From: Pycnococcus provasolii
Lineage: Eukaryota > Chlorophyta > Pseudoscourfieldiophyceae > Pseudoscourfieldiales > Pycnococcaceae
Length of the DNA stretch: 64,000 nucleotides
Reading direction: 5' to 3'
Assembly: GCA_938743325.2 (NCBI GenBank)
Contig: OW568893.1
Location: 310,001 to 374,000, forward strand
Shown: positions 10,198 to 20,446 of the stretch, in pieces
Numbering within the stretch: the first letter of the stretch is position 1
How the letters are laid out: every line of letters begins with the position of its first letter
Translations under genes and position numbers: made by a program
The notes under the pieces: model-generated
What the model was told of the DNA's origin: nothing
Database searches by the model: none
Seen by the model: only the letters and a program-made list of their open reading frames with translations

Positions 10198-10552
10198 TGA
10201 GGCTCTTGCTTGTGGAGCTCATCATCTTCATTCTTCTGGGTGTCTTCCGTGTCTTGGGATCGGATCGTACGTAGCTCATTTCGATTTCGACAATAGCACT
10301 TAAAAGCCGGTCTTTACCGGTCTTCTCAGCTTCAGTCTTCAAGCTTAATCTGGCGGCGGGTGGATACACACGTGTGTTTCTTGTGTGTGTGTTTTTCTCG
10401 CAACTTCTGGTGCTCTCTCACAGGTCCAGGTCCAGGTTGTATCTGCGTGTGTGTTTGCCGTGTCTGAGAGCTTGCCTGGGGTGTGGCATTGGTCGATCAG
10501 CGCGCTCGAGTCTCCGTCGGGACGGTGATCACAGCCTCTCGAGCCACCCACC

Positions 10553-11795
10553 ATGGCGAACAATGTCCAGGAGACGGACGAGCCGGCAGAAGCGACAATA
10601 AGAAACGCGCAGCACGGTGACGACGGCGGCGAGGACACAGGGCAGCCCTCGACGTCCCAGAGTCAAGAAACAAAAGCCAATAAAAGGAGGAGAAGACACC
10701 TTCACGGTGAGCCCAATACCGACATGGTGAATCACACAGCCCCCGCCGCTGCCGCCGCCGCCGCGAACGACGGGGATAGCCCTGATGAGCACCACCACCC
10801 AAACCATCAAGCCAGCTACCAGGTGGTTCCCACCACAACAATACCACCGCCGCCGCCGCCGCCGCCAAATAATAATAATAATACTCAGCAAATAACAGCA
10901 AATAATAACAATAACAACAACAACAACAGCTCGTCATTCTACAGCTCGTCGTTGCTAAGCGACGGCTTACCCTCGTTCCTGTGTGGACCAGACATCGCCC
11001 TGCGTCGTCGTGTGGATACCATGCTGACGAAACGGCCGTACAGCATCGTCGTGTCTGACAGCCTTGAGCCGGACAATCCCATCATATTTGTCAACCGTAG
11101 GTTCGAGCAGATCACGGGGTACTTCGCCATTGAGATTCTCGGCCGAAACTGCAGATTCCTGCAGTACCGTGGTCCGTACGCTGCCGCGAAGCACAACGAT
11201 GTCAGCTCAGCCGCCGTTTCTAGCATGAGGCGTGCTGTGGAAACTGGCGAGGAGCTTCAGGTGGAACTGCTCAACTTTGCCAAAGACGGGAGGCCGCTCA
11301 AGACACATCTGCACCTGCTGCCCGTACACGGCGACAGCCACGCGCCACACCTTGTCACGCACATGGTGGGCATGCAGACGTTCGAGGAACTTGTCAACCT
11401 CGACCTGGGCAAACTGCCGCCACAACCTCCCGCTCTTCTGCGTGACCATCGCATCGGGTTCACCGGAAGCCGTACGGTGGATGTCTACCCCGACCCACCG
11501 CCCGCATCCTCCTCAGGGGATGACGACGACAGCTCTGAGGAAGATGCACAGCCGCGCCATCTTTTCGCGCTGCCTCCACCGCAGCATGCAATCCCACCAA
11601 TTCCACAAACACCGGTGGCAGCAGCAGCGTCACCGTCAATCGCATACAATAATCGTGCTGCGGAAGCACCCTCTGTATCTGCAGCAGCCGCGGCTACACA
11701 GCAGCAGCAGCCAGCAGCAGCAGCAGCAGCAGCACCAACACGAACACCAACAATAACGACAACAACAATAACAGCAATGCCACCAACACATCACC

Positions 11796-11827
<32 letters not shown>

Positions 11828-13801
11828 CAACCAGCCCCCGCAACAACAATAACAACAACGACAGCAGCAGCAGCCCCTCCTCCCTCCTCCTCATCTGCCT
11901 CCAATGTGCTACTACCGTTCGATCGTCTTGATGACGAGGCTGCCTTGCTCATCCTCTCGCTGTTAGATCCGCAAAGCCTTGCCAAAACTGCCATGGTCAG
12001 CAGGCGTATGCGCGCTCTCTGCGACTGCGATCGGCTGTGGCAAGCGGTATTCGCACGTGCACTTGGATCAAAGGCAACGATGAGCCTCGCGGGACCCGCG
12101 CGGACGCTAGGATGGCGCACTGTCACGCGACAGGTGATCACACTGGAAGCGCTTCACTGGAGGAGGCGGCGCGTCGATGGCGCGGTGATGCCCGCACGGT
12201 GCAACTTTTCCGCGTGCGCCGTGGGCATGGCGATCGTCATCTTCGGTGGAGAGGGCCAGGACACCACTCCGCTCGGGGATGTATACCTGCTTGACATGGC
12301 TGCGCCGAATCCGTGTTGGGAACGTGTGATCACGCCCACGGACATGCCAAGTCCGCCAGGACGGTGGGGACACACGCTTCGCCACCTCCGCGGTTCGCTG
12401 CTGGTGCTCTACGGCGGATGCGGGTCAGACGGACCTCTAACCGACGTGTGGCTGCTCGACATCAGCGGCGGCGCGCCGAGGTGTCGCCGTGCACCGCGCC
12501 ACCATCGCTTCGCAACGGCTGGCATTCACCGAGGCGACGGCTCTGGTTCGAGCTCTGGACATAGCTCGTCGCCGTCTAACGAGAACGGAAATGGATCCGA
12601 CGGAGGTGGCTCCGGCTCCGACGGAGGCAACGGCTCTGACCGAGGCGGCCGCGCGGCAAGAAGAGGAGGAGACTCTTCGACGCCGCCAGATAATGGCAAT
12701 CATCTAGCCGCGCAGACTCGACGACGCCAAGGTCGGTGGATTCGCGTTGACACGGGAGACATTGCTCCGCCGCGGCGCAGCTGGCACGCGTCGTGTGCCA
12801 TACACGGACGGAGCCTCGTGGTGTTTGGCGGATGCGGCATAGACGGCAACCTTCTGAACGACACGTGGGTGCTAGACATCGGCGCGATACCGCGCGATGA
12901 CACGTCGGACCCTGCCGTCGGCATGTTAGCAAATGTGTCGCCACCCGTTTGCCACAGCACGTGGCGCGAGATCGAGGCGGCGTGGAAGCCACCCAGTCGA
13001 CTTGGCCACAGCATGATCGTTCTGGAGGGTGGAAAGCTGCTCCTATTTGGTGGTCTTGCAACCATCGGACCCGTTCGCCTTCGATCGTCCGAGGCATTCA
13101 CGATCGATCTCGAGGAGACGCACAAGCCGACGTGGCGATTCGTCACAGGCTCGACGTTACCAAGTGGTGCCACCGCACCAGGAACGCCGCCGCCGCCACG
13201 TCTGGAGCACGTCGCCTGCCGTCTGGGTGACTGCCGCGTGCTGGTGTTTGGCGGCTCCGTCATGCCACTATCGGGCTCCGCCGGCGCAGCTCAGACAGCT
13301 GCGGCGGCGCCTGCAGTGCCGACGTCACCTTCCACAGCTGGTGCTGCCGCCTCTCCGCCTGGTGCTACCACCATCGCTGCCACGGGAAATGCAGCCAGTG
13401 GCGTGTTTGTTCTCGACGCGCGTGCTGCTCAGCCGCACTGGAGGCAGCTCGCGGTTGCCGGTCTTGGACCTGCGTACGCGTGGGGGCACTCCGCTGTTTT
13501 GTTGGGCGGTGCCTCCATCGTAGTGATCGGCGGATATGCAGGAGAGGACTGGCTGCTGAACGACGTGAACGAGCTACATCTCACGTCTACGGTGGACGGC
13601 GACGACGACGTGATCGCAGCGGCGGCAGCGGCTGGTGCAGGTGCAGGTGTGCCCGCGGCCGCCGTCGTTCCTGCCATCGAGCCGCAACATGCAAATAATC
13701 CGCAGATTCCCGCCGTGGCTGCCGTTTCCGTGATGATGGCAGATGCTCGTTCGTGGGCCAATGCAGCGCTCGGCTTTCGCGGAGTGCAGCAGCGCGAATA
13801 A
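10553..13801 (+). CDS. ZEITLUPE/FKF1-type LOV, F-box and kelch photoreceptor
   Basis: A 1082-residue protein with the full plant ZTL/FKF1/LKP2 order. The LOV domain (about 150-280) carries GRNCRFLQ with the flavin-reactive Cys at 200, followed by the RGP insertion and LLNFAKDG typical of the ZTL class. The F-box (about 455-500) contains LDPQSLAKTAMVSRRM. Kelch repeats (about 540-1045) include RCNFSACAVG, GRWGHTL, RSWHASC, PSRLGHS and YAWGHS signatures. Known members are blue-light-sensing SCF substrate receptors that degrade clock and flowering regulators. Oddities are a roughly 170-residue Ala/Gln/His/Thr/Pro linker between LOV and F-box and two inserts in the kelch region (about 643-729 and 900-956); plant homologues have about 610 residues. 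The start sits in a strong context (CCACCATGG). SKP1, the expected partner, lies about 11 kb downstream. Confidence 0.95.
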
Positions 13802-14123
13802 ACAAATAACACTAAGATCGTAATTCAACGTACTTTACTTTTTTTTATAACACCAACGCAATTTACTCTTGATACCACTCCTCTGTCTCTTTAAAAATTT
13901 CGGAGGGTCTCGACTTAGTTTTGCATGGGTCCATTGTCTAACATCGGCAAGTTATGACCAGAGTGCCATGAAAGGGTCTTTGAGTAAATCGTGGTACTGA
14001 AAAGATGTGTTTTGGGTGTTATTGCCCGTGAGGGGGAGGGGGACAAATTTAAAGATAAAGAGGTGGTACACAACAGCTTATTACAAAAAAACAAACTCAT
14101 CATCATACATCAAACTTAACGTG
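13802..14123. other. Convergent 3' intergenic segment
   Basis: 322 bp between the stops of the LOV/F-box/kelch gene and the minus-strand DMT transporter. AT-rich, with AATAAACAAATAA right after the upstream stop, which probably serves 3'-end formation. No gene seen. Confidence 0.5.
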
Positions 14124-15431
14124 CTATGCCAGCAGACGCGAATCCTCCTCCTCGTCAGCGGTATTCGCCACGGCGGCAAATCGTTCGAGTTCGAGTTCGG
14201 AGGTATTTTTGGCAATGCCACCCGACCTCGTCGTCGATGACGGCGGCGGCTTGAACGGGTCGTGCTTTGACGGGTACAATCCCGCAATCACGAGGCCTGC
14301 AAACACAAACACCCATCCGCCGACCGCCTCGGCGTGAGGAGGTCCGGCGACGTGGTAGACGTAGAAGCCAATCACCTCGTGGAGTACGGGAATGAGGCAG
14401 ATGACGAGCGAGCACACGAGCACCGGCAACCTCGCCATCGCCGCGGTCATGAAGGTGTGCCCGTAGATGGTGGTCGCGCCGATGATCAGCAGGTACGGGA
14501 ACAGGTACTCGCTCGTCGGCCAGTCGAGCATGCCGCGCGAGTCTGAGGTGGTCCACCGCACGCCGCCTGGGAACAGCATTGGCGCGAAGACGAGCGTTTC
14601 CACGAGCACGACGATCGTCACGAGGAACTGCACGAGCATGGAAGGCCACTCCTCGCGCGGCTCGAAGCCTGTTTTCAACCCAAGCGCATAGAGCGACGAG
14701 CACGCCGCGGAGCTCACCGCGAGCAAGTCGCCGACGACGCTCGGAGGCGTGACGTCTCCACGTTCGGTGTGCCTGTCAAAATACGCCGCAGTCACGGCAC
14801 CGACGAGGCCGAGGAGAACGCCCGTCGCCTCTCCTCTCGACGGCCGCATATGTGCCTTTCCGGGCAGCAGAGAGCACGCGCCGAGCGCCGCGGCGATGAT
14901 TTGCGGGTGGAGCTGCGTGAACACGCACATATGCACGAACGCCGTCGCGAACGGGCCAGACAGGCAAAGGTTGAACGTCACGAACTGAAGCCACAGTGTT
15001 GTCCCCGTGAAGACGACTGCGCCGACCGCCCTTCGCGTGGCGAGGAGCTTGATAAGCGGCGTTCGTTTTTGTCTTCTTCTTCCAACTTCCGCCGCTGCCG
15101 CGACAGGAAACGCCGCGATTAGGCTTGTCTGCGCCCGCCACGACAAACGCACGAGCGGATGCACGTCCACGACCTTGAACGTCGGCGCGGCGATTCCCCA
15201 GCAGGCGGTCATGAGCACCATACACGCGGTGCCGACGGCAACTTTCTGAAACTGAGCGGTTTGTTCGTCATCATCGGCACCTAGAAGATTCACCGCCGCC
15301 GTCGTCGTTGTTGTTGTTGTGTCCGTTGATTCGAGTCCAACGAGGTGGTCGAAGTCGTCGTTGTCGTCACCACCACAACTTGTTGAAATCCGACTCTTTG
15401 AAGCATCATCGGTCGACATCGCCACGGACAT
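14124..15431 (-). CDS. DMT-superfamily (EamA-like) membrane transporter
   Basis: A 435-residue integral membrane protein. After an acidic Thr-rich cytosolic N-terminus (about 1-60) there are roughly ten hydrophobic segments arranged as two halves, as in drug/metabolite transporters: the first starts ACMVLMTACWGIAAPTFKVV and a late one contains LIIGATTIYGHTFMTAAMA. A charged tail follows (about 385-435). Substrate cannot be inferred; nucleotide-sugar/triose-phosphate transporters and EamA permeases share this fold. The start at 15431 is an ATG; a second ATG four codons on is equally possible. Confident as a multi-pass transporter, moderate for the family. Confidence 0.75.
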   Translation of the reverse strand: MSVAMSTDDASKSRISTSCGGDDNDDFDHLVGLESTDTTTTTTTAAVNLLGADDDEQTAQFQKVAVGTACMVLMTACWGIAAPTFKVVDVHPLVRLSWRAQTSLIAAFPVAAAAEVGRRRQKRTPLIKLLATRRAVGAVVFTGTTLWLQFVTFNLCLSGPFATAFVHMCVFTQLHPQIIAAALGACSLLPGKAHMRPSRGEATGVLLGLVGAVTAAYFDRHTERGDVTPPSVVGDLLAVSSAACSSLYALGLKTGFEPREEWPSMLVQFLVTIVVLVETLVFAPMLFPGGVRWTTSDSRGMLDWPTSEYLFPYLLIIGATTIYGHTFMTAAMARLPVLVCSLVICLIPVLHEVIGFYVYHVAGPPHAEAVGGWVFVFAGLVIAGLYPSKHDPFKPPPSSTTRSGGIAKNTSELELERFAAVANTADEEEDSRLLA

Positions 15432-15780
15432 CTTCTACCTATACCAACTATTATCTAGGTACACAATACCAACTACCTTATCGTGTTTGTGGCCGATGAG
15501 ATGGATGAGGCCGCAAACACACACACACACACACAAACACACGAAGCAGATTGATTAAGGCCAGAGGATGGGAATGCGATAAACTTTACCAAACCTCCGC
15601 CTAGAAAAAAATAATACATAGGTCCCCCCCTTGCACAGGTCCTGTTCTTGCGGCCTAGGCCCTTGCACACCGGAAGGATTCCACCGGCCGGTTTTATAAG
15701 ACGTTGATTAAGGTGGTCAAGCCACTTAAGCGCCCGAACGCGAACGCGAAGGGTTGGAGAGTCCCCTGCAAGAAACACTC

Positions 15781-15820
15781 TGGCAAGCTCTGGCAAGCTC
15801 TTGCAAGCTCTTGCAAGCTC
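15781..15820 (+). repeat. Four tandem 10-bp units T[GT]GCAAGCTC
   Basis: Two TGGCAAGCTC units are followed directly by two TTGCAAGCTC units, exactly in register. A small minisatellite between genes. Confidence 0.9.
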
Positions 15821-16115
15821 GCGGCCGGAGTGCAAGGGGCCAAGGGGGGGTCTTCTTTTACTCGCCGGACGTTTGGTAAACTTTACCTGTCCCAACAACC
15901 CATTACCCAACAAGCATAGACTAAAATATATGCGAGGCAATGACGTCACTGTTCACCGACCTACCTTAAGTTGAATAACAACCTGCTGCTGATGCTGCCG
16001 TGCTGCGTTGCTGCAGTGCTGCACGCTATGCCTATGATACACGACGCGCCAAAAGGCAAAAGCGACTGCTGAATGACCACTCCCTGGTACCAACTGGTCA
16101 CGACAGCACACGACG

Positions 16116-16252
16116 CTGCTTTGGTTAACACTTTGGCATGCATGCATCTGCTTCGTCCGAGTACGTCGTCCTGCTTTGCACTCTCTGCTTTGCTCAGTGC
16201 ACTCTGCTTTGCACTAATGCACTTTGCACTCTCTGCTTTGCACTCTGCTTTG
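16116..16252 (+). repeat. Second CTGCTTTG octamer cluster
   Basis: Copies of CTGCTTTG start at 16116, 16171, 16185, 16204, 16233 and 16245, with a seventh at 16388. Here the surrounding unit is CTCTGCTTTGCA rather than GACTGCTTTGGT, so the two clusters share only the octamer core. It lies about 540 bp before the AMP deaminase start codon. Confidence 0.8.
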
Positions 16253-16606
16253 CGTTGTGGTAAATCTAATAAAAATAAAACCGTGTGTTTGAGAAGAAAC
16301 CAAAACAAAGAAAGGAAAAGCGCGACGAAAAGCGCTGCTTGGTAAATACTGCTCCAGTGCTCATTATTCCCTGCTCGAGAGTCGAGCCTGCTTTGCCCCT
16401 TTTTCATTTTTTTTTTAATCATTTTTTTTTTCATTTTTTTTGTTCATTTTTTTTTTCATGTTTTTTCATTTTTTTTGGTCATTTTTTGTGTATGTGGCTG
16501 TGCAAGGAGTGTCATCTGTGGCTCAAACTTCAAACCACCTCAAAGCAGGCTCACTTTTGAGCTCCCTTTTTCAAAGACGCCTCCTTCAAAGCCTCCTTCA
16601 ACGCTC

Positions 16607-16630
16607 GTGCAGTGCAGTGCAGTGCAGTGC
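16607..16630 (+). repeat. Pentanucleotide AGTGC microsatellite
   Basis: Four full AGTGC units preceded by GTGC, in the probable 5' leader of AMP deaminase. Confidence 0.85.
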
Positions 16631-16790
16631 GTACCAGAAAGACCCTCGTCCCTTTTTCAGAAAGACGCTTCTTGTGAAAACTCACACTTCAAAGCAGAGC
16701 TCTGCCGCCGCCTCCATTTTCGCGTCTCCCTCCATTCCCATTCCTCTCCTCTCCGGATTCTTCGAAGGTCTGAGGCATACGTATATACAT

Positions 16791-19700
16791 ATGGCATCCA
16801 TGCCGCAGTCTACTTCTATAGAGTCTACGTACTCCCTTGGCCTTGGCCTTAATGGGGATGCCCCGTTAATAACCACGGCAACCACGGCGGACAGCAGCCA
16901 GACATCCTCCTCCTCAGGAGGCTCAGGAGGCTCAGGAGTTGGTTCAGGAGAAAGCTCGTCCAGCGCGTCGGCAAGTTCAAGTTCAAGCAGCGCGCAGCTT
17001 GCGCTCGTGCTCGGTGGCGCGCTCGTCGGGACCGCTGTCAGCCTCGCCTGCTCGGCGTACTTCTTCGCAAGACTCGTCACGGCGAGACTCGAAACGCTCG
17101 AGGCGCAGGCGAAGAACGCCAAGGAAACGGCGGCGGCGACGGCGGCGGCCGCCGCGCAGCAACAGCGCGCGCAGAGAGATGCCGCCGACGGAAGGCGACG
17201 ACGCAGCCTGAGGAACCCGGACCAGCTCGACAACGTCAGCTCAGGTGCACCACCGAAGTCGAACCCACCCGCGCCGGAGCTCTTGCACAACTTGGCACCC
17301 GCCGACCTGCCGCCTCACCCGAACGCAGGCCACCACCACCACCACAAGGCGAGAGGAACGGGCACCACCGCGCAGTCGAGAAAGTACCGTCGCGAAGGAG
17401 GCGACTATGCCGGGAACGGTGCGAGCTACGACGCCACGGGAAGCGGCGCCGTAACGCCTCTGCGAGCGGGTACGCCGACGGAGCAACTCCCGCTCGCCAG
17501 CTCCCTCGGAAGCGATGCCGCGAAGCTGGCGGCGATGAGAAACATGATGACCTCCAGCCCGCGCAACCCACGCTCGATGATTATGGGCGAGAACGAAGGC
17601 GTGTCGTCGGAGGACAACGCGAACGACATCTACGGCGACGACCCGGGCTTGATGACGGACGACGGCATGATGAGCCGCAACAGCAGCTTCATGCAGCCAA
17701 GCAGTGACCAGCCGCTGTCTCGCGTGTCCAGCCGCACTGAGGGGCGCCAGCAGCGAAGCCCGCGTTCGCGCAGTGCTCTGTTCCAGTCGCTGCACGACAG
17801 CATGGACGACCGTGGCGAGGACTCGGACCGCGACCGCGACGCGCCGCTGCTGGCTGCACCGCCCGGCGGCGCGAGAATCACGCCGCGCAAATCCGAGCCC
17901 GGGCAGGCGAAGCATCTGAGCCGCACGAAGACAGGCCCGATGGACATCGCGAGCAATCCGCCGTCGTCGTCAGGCCTCGCGCCTCTGGGAAGCCTGAGCG
18001 CGGCCGACCGCGCGCTGGGCAACCTCATCGAGCATCCCGTCAAGGTGTACCAGGACATCGGGAAGAGCGTGGAGCCGGACAACGTGCAGTACACGCGCGT
18101 GCCGGTGCCGAGCGCGACGGAGACGGGCCTCAGCGACAGCCACGAGTACGACGAGGTGTGCTACCACCTCAAGAAGTGCCTGAAGCTGCGAGAGGACTAC
18201 GTGTTCGTGCCTCGCAAGCAGCAGGAGCGCGACGCCATGGTGAACCGCGGGATCCAGACGCCGATGCCGATTGAGAAGGACGTCGCGAAGCCGAGCCAGA
18301 CGGACAGGTTCAGGAACGTGTTTGCGCCTGAGCCCATCTGGAGAGACATCGACAATGCGCTCGCCCGCGCGGTGGCGACGGGCGACAAGAACCCGAAGCT
18401 GCCCGTTGATCCAATGGCAACGCCGCACACGTTCGTTTGCGTGGACGGCGTGTTCCGTGTGTTCAAGGACGTCGCTCACCAGCAGCAGGGCGAGGAGCTG
18501 TTCCACGTTCACTCCGCTCACGACTTCTTCTCGGACTTGCACTACGTTCTCAAGACGGTGTCAAGCGGGCCCGCTAAAACGTGGTGCCATCGCCGTCTCA
18601 TGCTGCTTGAGCAGCGCTTCCACCTTCACACCATGCTGAACGCGGAGCACGAGTTTGTGAGCCAGAAGCTTGCCCCGCACCGCGACTTCTATAACGTGCG
18701 CAAGGTGGACACTCACATTCACCACAGCTCTTGCATGAACCAGAAGCACCTGCTGCGTTTCATCAAGTTCAAGCTGAAGACGGAGCCTAACGAGGTGGTG
18801 ATCAACCGCGAAGGAGACGATCTTACGCTGAGCCAGGTGTTCGACTCTCTGAATCTCAACGGGTACGATCTCAACGTCGACATGCTCGATATGCACGCGG
18901 ATAAAAACACGTTCCACCGCTTCGACAAGTTCAACCTTAAGTACAATCCATGCGGGCAAAGTCGGCTGCGCGAGATTTTCCTCAAGCATGACAACTACCA
19001 GAGGGGTCGCTACATGGCTGAGGTGACGCGCGAGGTGTTTGACGACCTGCAGTTCTCGAAGTACCAGCACGCGGAATACCGCATTTCGATCTACGGGCGC
19101 AAGCCAAGCGAGTGGGACTCTCTCTCATCGTGGGTCGTCGAGCACAAGCTGTACTCGGACAATGTGATGTGGATGATCCAGATTCCGCGGCTTTACAATA
19201 TCTACCGCGAGCAGGGCTTGCTCGACAGCTTCGGTCAGATGATTGACAACATTTTCCGGCCGCTGTTCGAGGTGAGCGTGGATCCGAAGAGCCACCGGAA
19301 CTTGCACATGTTCCTGCGCCAGGTGACGGCTTTTGACATCGTCGACGACGAAAGCAAGCCGGAGAGGCGACCGACGAAGAATATGAGAACACCTGAGGAT
19401 TGGGACGAGGAGATCAATCCTCCGTACTCGTACTACGCCTACTACGTCTACGCGAACCTGATGGTGCTGAATAGGCTGCGCGAGAGCAAGGGACTTTCCA
19501 CGTTCGACTTCCGCCCGCACGCGGGCGAGGCTGGCGACGTGGACCACCTTGCGGCAACCTTTTTGTGCGCGCACAACATCTCGCACGGCATCAACCTTCG
19601 CAAGTCTCCCGGTCTGCAGTATCTGTACTACCTGTCTCAGATTGGCCTGGCATTGAGCCCTCTGAGCAATAACAGCCTGTTTTTGGACTACAGTAAGAAT

Positions 19701-20300
19701 CCATTCCCGGTATTCTTCTCTCGCGGTTTGAATGTCAGCATCAGCACGGACGACCCTCTGCAGATTCACATGACGAAAGAGCCGTTGGTGGAGGAGTATT
19801 CTATCGCGGCGCAAGTGTGGAAGCTGACGTCGTGCGACCTGTCCGAGGTGGCACGCAACTCCGTTCTGCAGAGCGGATTCCCTGACGCGTGCAAGGCTCA
19901 TTGGATCAGCAACTCGTACTTTATGCCCGGGCCGATTGGCAATGACATCTACAAGACGAATGTTCCTAAGATTCGCATTTCGTTCCGCCAGGAGACTCTC
20001 GACGGAGAGCATGAGGTGATACGCCTGGGCGTGAATGCTCACATCGCCAGACATGCTCCAAAGTTGACGGCAGCGCCGATCGCCGCTTACCCATCTCCCG
20101 GTCCGGGCGACGACGGCGACGATAGCGGCGATGTCACCAGTGGTTCGATGGTGGATGAAGAGGAACAGGGAGGTGTGATTGATGGCCAACAGGAGACGGA
20201 GGAGGAGACGGAGGAGGACGTGGAGGAGGAGGTGTATGGCATGGATGATGTGAATGACGTTGGCGCATCTCCTGAAGCGAGCAACAACAACAACAGTTAA
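16791..20300 (+). CDS. AMPD: AMP deaminase
   Basis: Deaminates AMP to IMP, controlling adenylate balance. The 1169-residue product has a Ser/Gly-rich N-terminus, a membrane anchor near residues 65-90 (LALVLGGALVGTAVSLACSA), a long low-complexity region to about 420, then the catalytic domain. The zinc-site motif KVDTHIHHSSC, the RGRYMAEVTREVF region, the FRPHAGEAGD motif and the family signature SISTDDPLQIHMTKEPLVEEY (split here as SISTDDPLQ plus the rest) are all present. The N-terminal anchor followed by linker matches plant AMPD (FAC1). An acidic Glu-rich tail of about 60 residues follows the catalytic domain. The start is the ATG at 16791, chosen because it precedes the anchor and the upstream frame is low-complexity. 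Confidence 0.95.
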   Translation: MASMPQSTSIESTYSLGLGLNGDAPLITTATTADSSQTSSSSGGSGGSGVGSGESSSSASASSSSSSAQLALVLGGALVGTAVSLACSAYFFARLVTARLETLEAQAKNAKETAAATAAAAAQQQRAQRDAADGRRRRSLRNPDQLDNVSSGAPPKSNPPAPELLHNLAPADLPPHPNAGHHHHHKARGTGTTAQSRKYRREGGDYAGNGASYDATGSGAVTPLRAGTPTEQLPLASSLGSDAAKLAAMRNMMTSSPRNPRSMIMGENEGVSSEDNANDIYGDDPGLMTDDGMMSRNSSFMQPSSDQPLSRVSSRTEGRQQRSPRSRSALFQSLHDSMDDRGEDSDRDRDAPLLAAPPGGARITPRKSEPGQAKHLSRTKTGPMDIASNPPSSSGLAPLGSLSAADRALGNLIEHPVKVYQDIGKSVEPDNVQYTRVPVPSATETGLSDSHEYDEVCYHLKKCLKLREDYVFVPRKQQERDAMVNRGIQTPMPIEKDVAKPSQTDRFRNVFAPEPIWRDIDNALARAVATGDKNPKLPVDPMATPHTFVCVDGVFRVFKDVAHQQQGEELFHVHSAHDFFSDLHYVLKTVSSGPAKTWCHRRLMLLEQRFHLHTMLNAEHEFVSQKLAPHRDFYNVRKVDTHIHHSSCMNQKHLLRFIKFKLKTEPNEVVINREGDDLTLSQVFDSLNLNGYDLNVDMLDMHADKNTFHRFDKFNLKYNPCGQSRLREIFLKHDNYQRGRYMAEVTREVFDDLQFSKYQHAEYRISIYGRKPSEWDSLSSWVVEHKLYSDNVMWMIQIPRLYNIYREQGLLDSFGQMIDNIFRPLFEVSVDPKSHRNLHMFLRQVTAFDIVDDESKPERRPTKNMRTPEDWDEEINPPYSYYAYYVYANLMVLNRLRESKGLSTFDFRPHAGEAGDVDHLAATFLCAHNISHGINLRKSPGLQYLYYLSQIGLALSPLSNNSLFLDYSKNPFPVFFSRGLNVSISTDDPLQIHMTKEPLVEEYSIAAQVWKLTSCDLSEVARNSVLQSGFPDACKAHWISNSYFMPGPIGNDIYKTNVPKIRISFRQETLDGEHEVIRLGVNAHIARHAPKLTAAPIAAYPSPGPGDDGDDSGDVTSGSMVDEEEQGGVIDGQQETEEETEEDVEEEVYGMDDVNDVGASPEASNNNNS

Positions 20301-20446
20301 TAAGGCTTGCCTGTATTTTTCCCCTTTGCTTTGTTTTCAAAAAAAAACACAAGTTTCCCGATGCATGCGCTGTAAAAATCATCGTTTTATTTATCGTAAG
20401 TGAAATGGGCTGAATGTATATTTAATTACTGAATGAGCTCTCTTAG

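Larger units (their letters stand above)
8717..10552. other. 1.8-kb divergent intergenic region
   Basis: Lies between the divergent cyclic-nucleotide-binding and LOV/F-box/kelch genes and must hold both promoters. An AT-rich TATATAAATAAATATA block (8836-8851) lies about 120 bp before the minus-strand start. Around 8890-9130 CTTAAG-containing motifs recur (for example TTAAGTGGGG). Telomere-like G-rich sequence spans 9484-9565, a C24 tract 9768-9791, and CTGCTTTG repeats 10053-10197. No gene is supported. Confidence 0.5.
15432..16790. other. Divergent intergenic region upstream of AMP deaminase
   Basis: 1.36 kb holding the promoters of the DMT transporter and AMP deaminase. It contains a CA repeat near 15518-15541, a four-copy 10-bp tandem repeat (15781-15820), a CTGCTTTG cluster (16116-16252, extra copy 16388), a long T-rich tract (about 16397-16490) and a GTGCA repeat (16607-16630). 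The AMP deaminase frame stays open upstream to about 16440, but this stretch is low-complexity and probably untranslated. Confidence 0.5.

Noticed and set aside
15781-15820. Regularly spaced repeat considered as a CRISPR array
   Set aside because: Units are contiguous 10-mers with no spacers, in a eukaryotic genome; simple minisatellite.
16440-16790. In-frame upstream extension of AMP deaminase
   Set aside because: Encodes Phe-rich sequence from a T-tract and AGTGC repeats; the ATG at 16791 gives the anchored N-terminus seen in plant enzymes.
19125-20189. Long antisense frame (354 residues) opposite AMP deaminase, and a similar one at 17241-17915
   Set aside because: Opposite a highly conserved gene; long antisense frames are expected in GC-rich coding DNA. 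Composition is Val/Arg/His-rich mirror of the sense codons.
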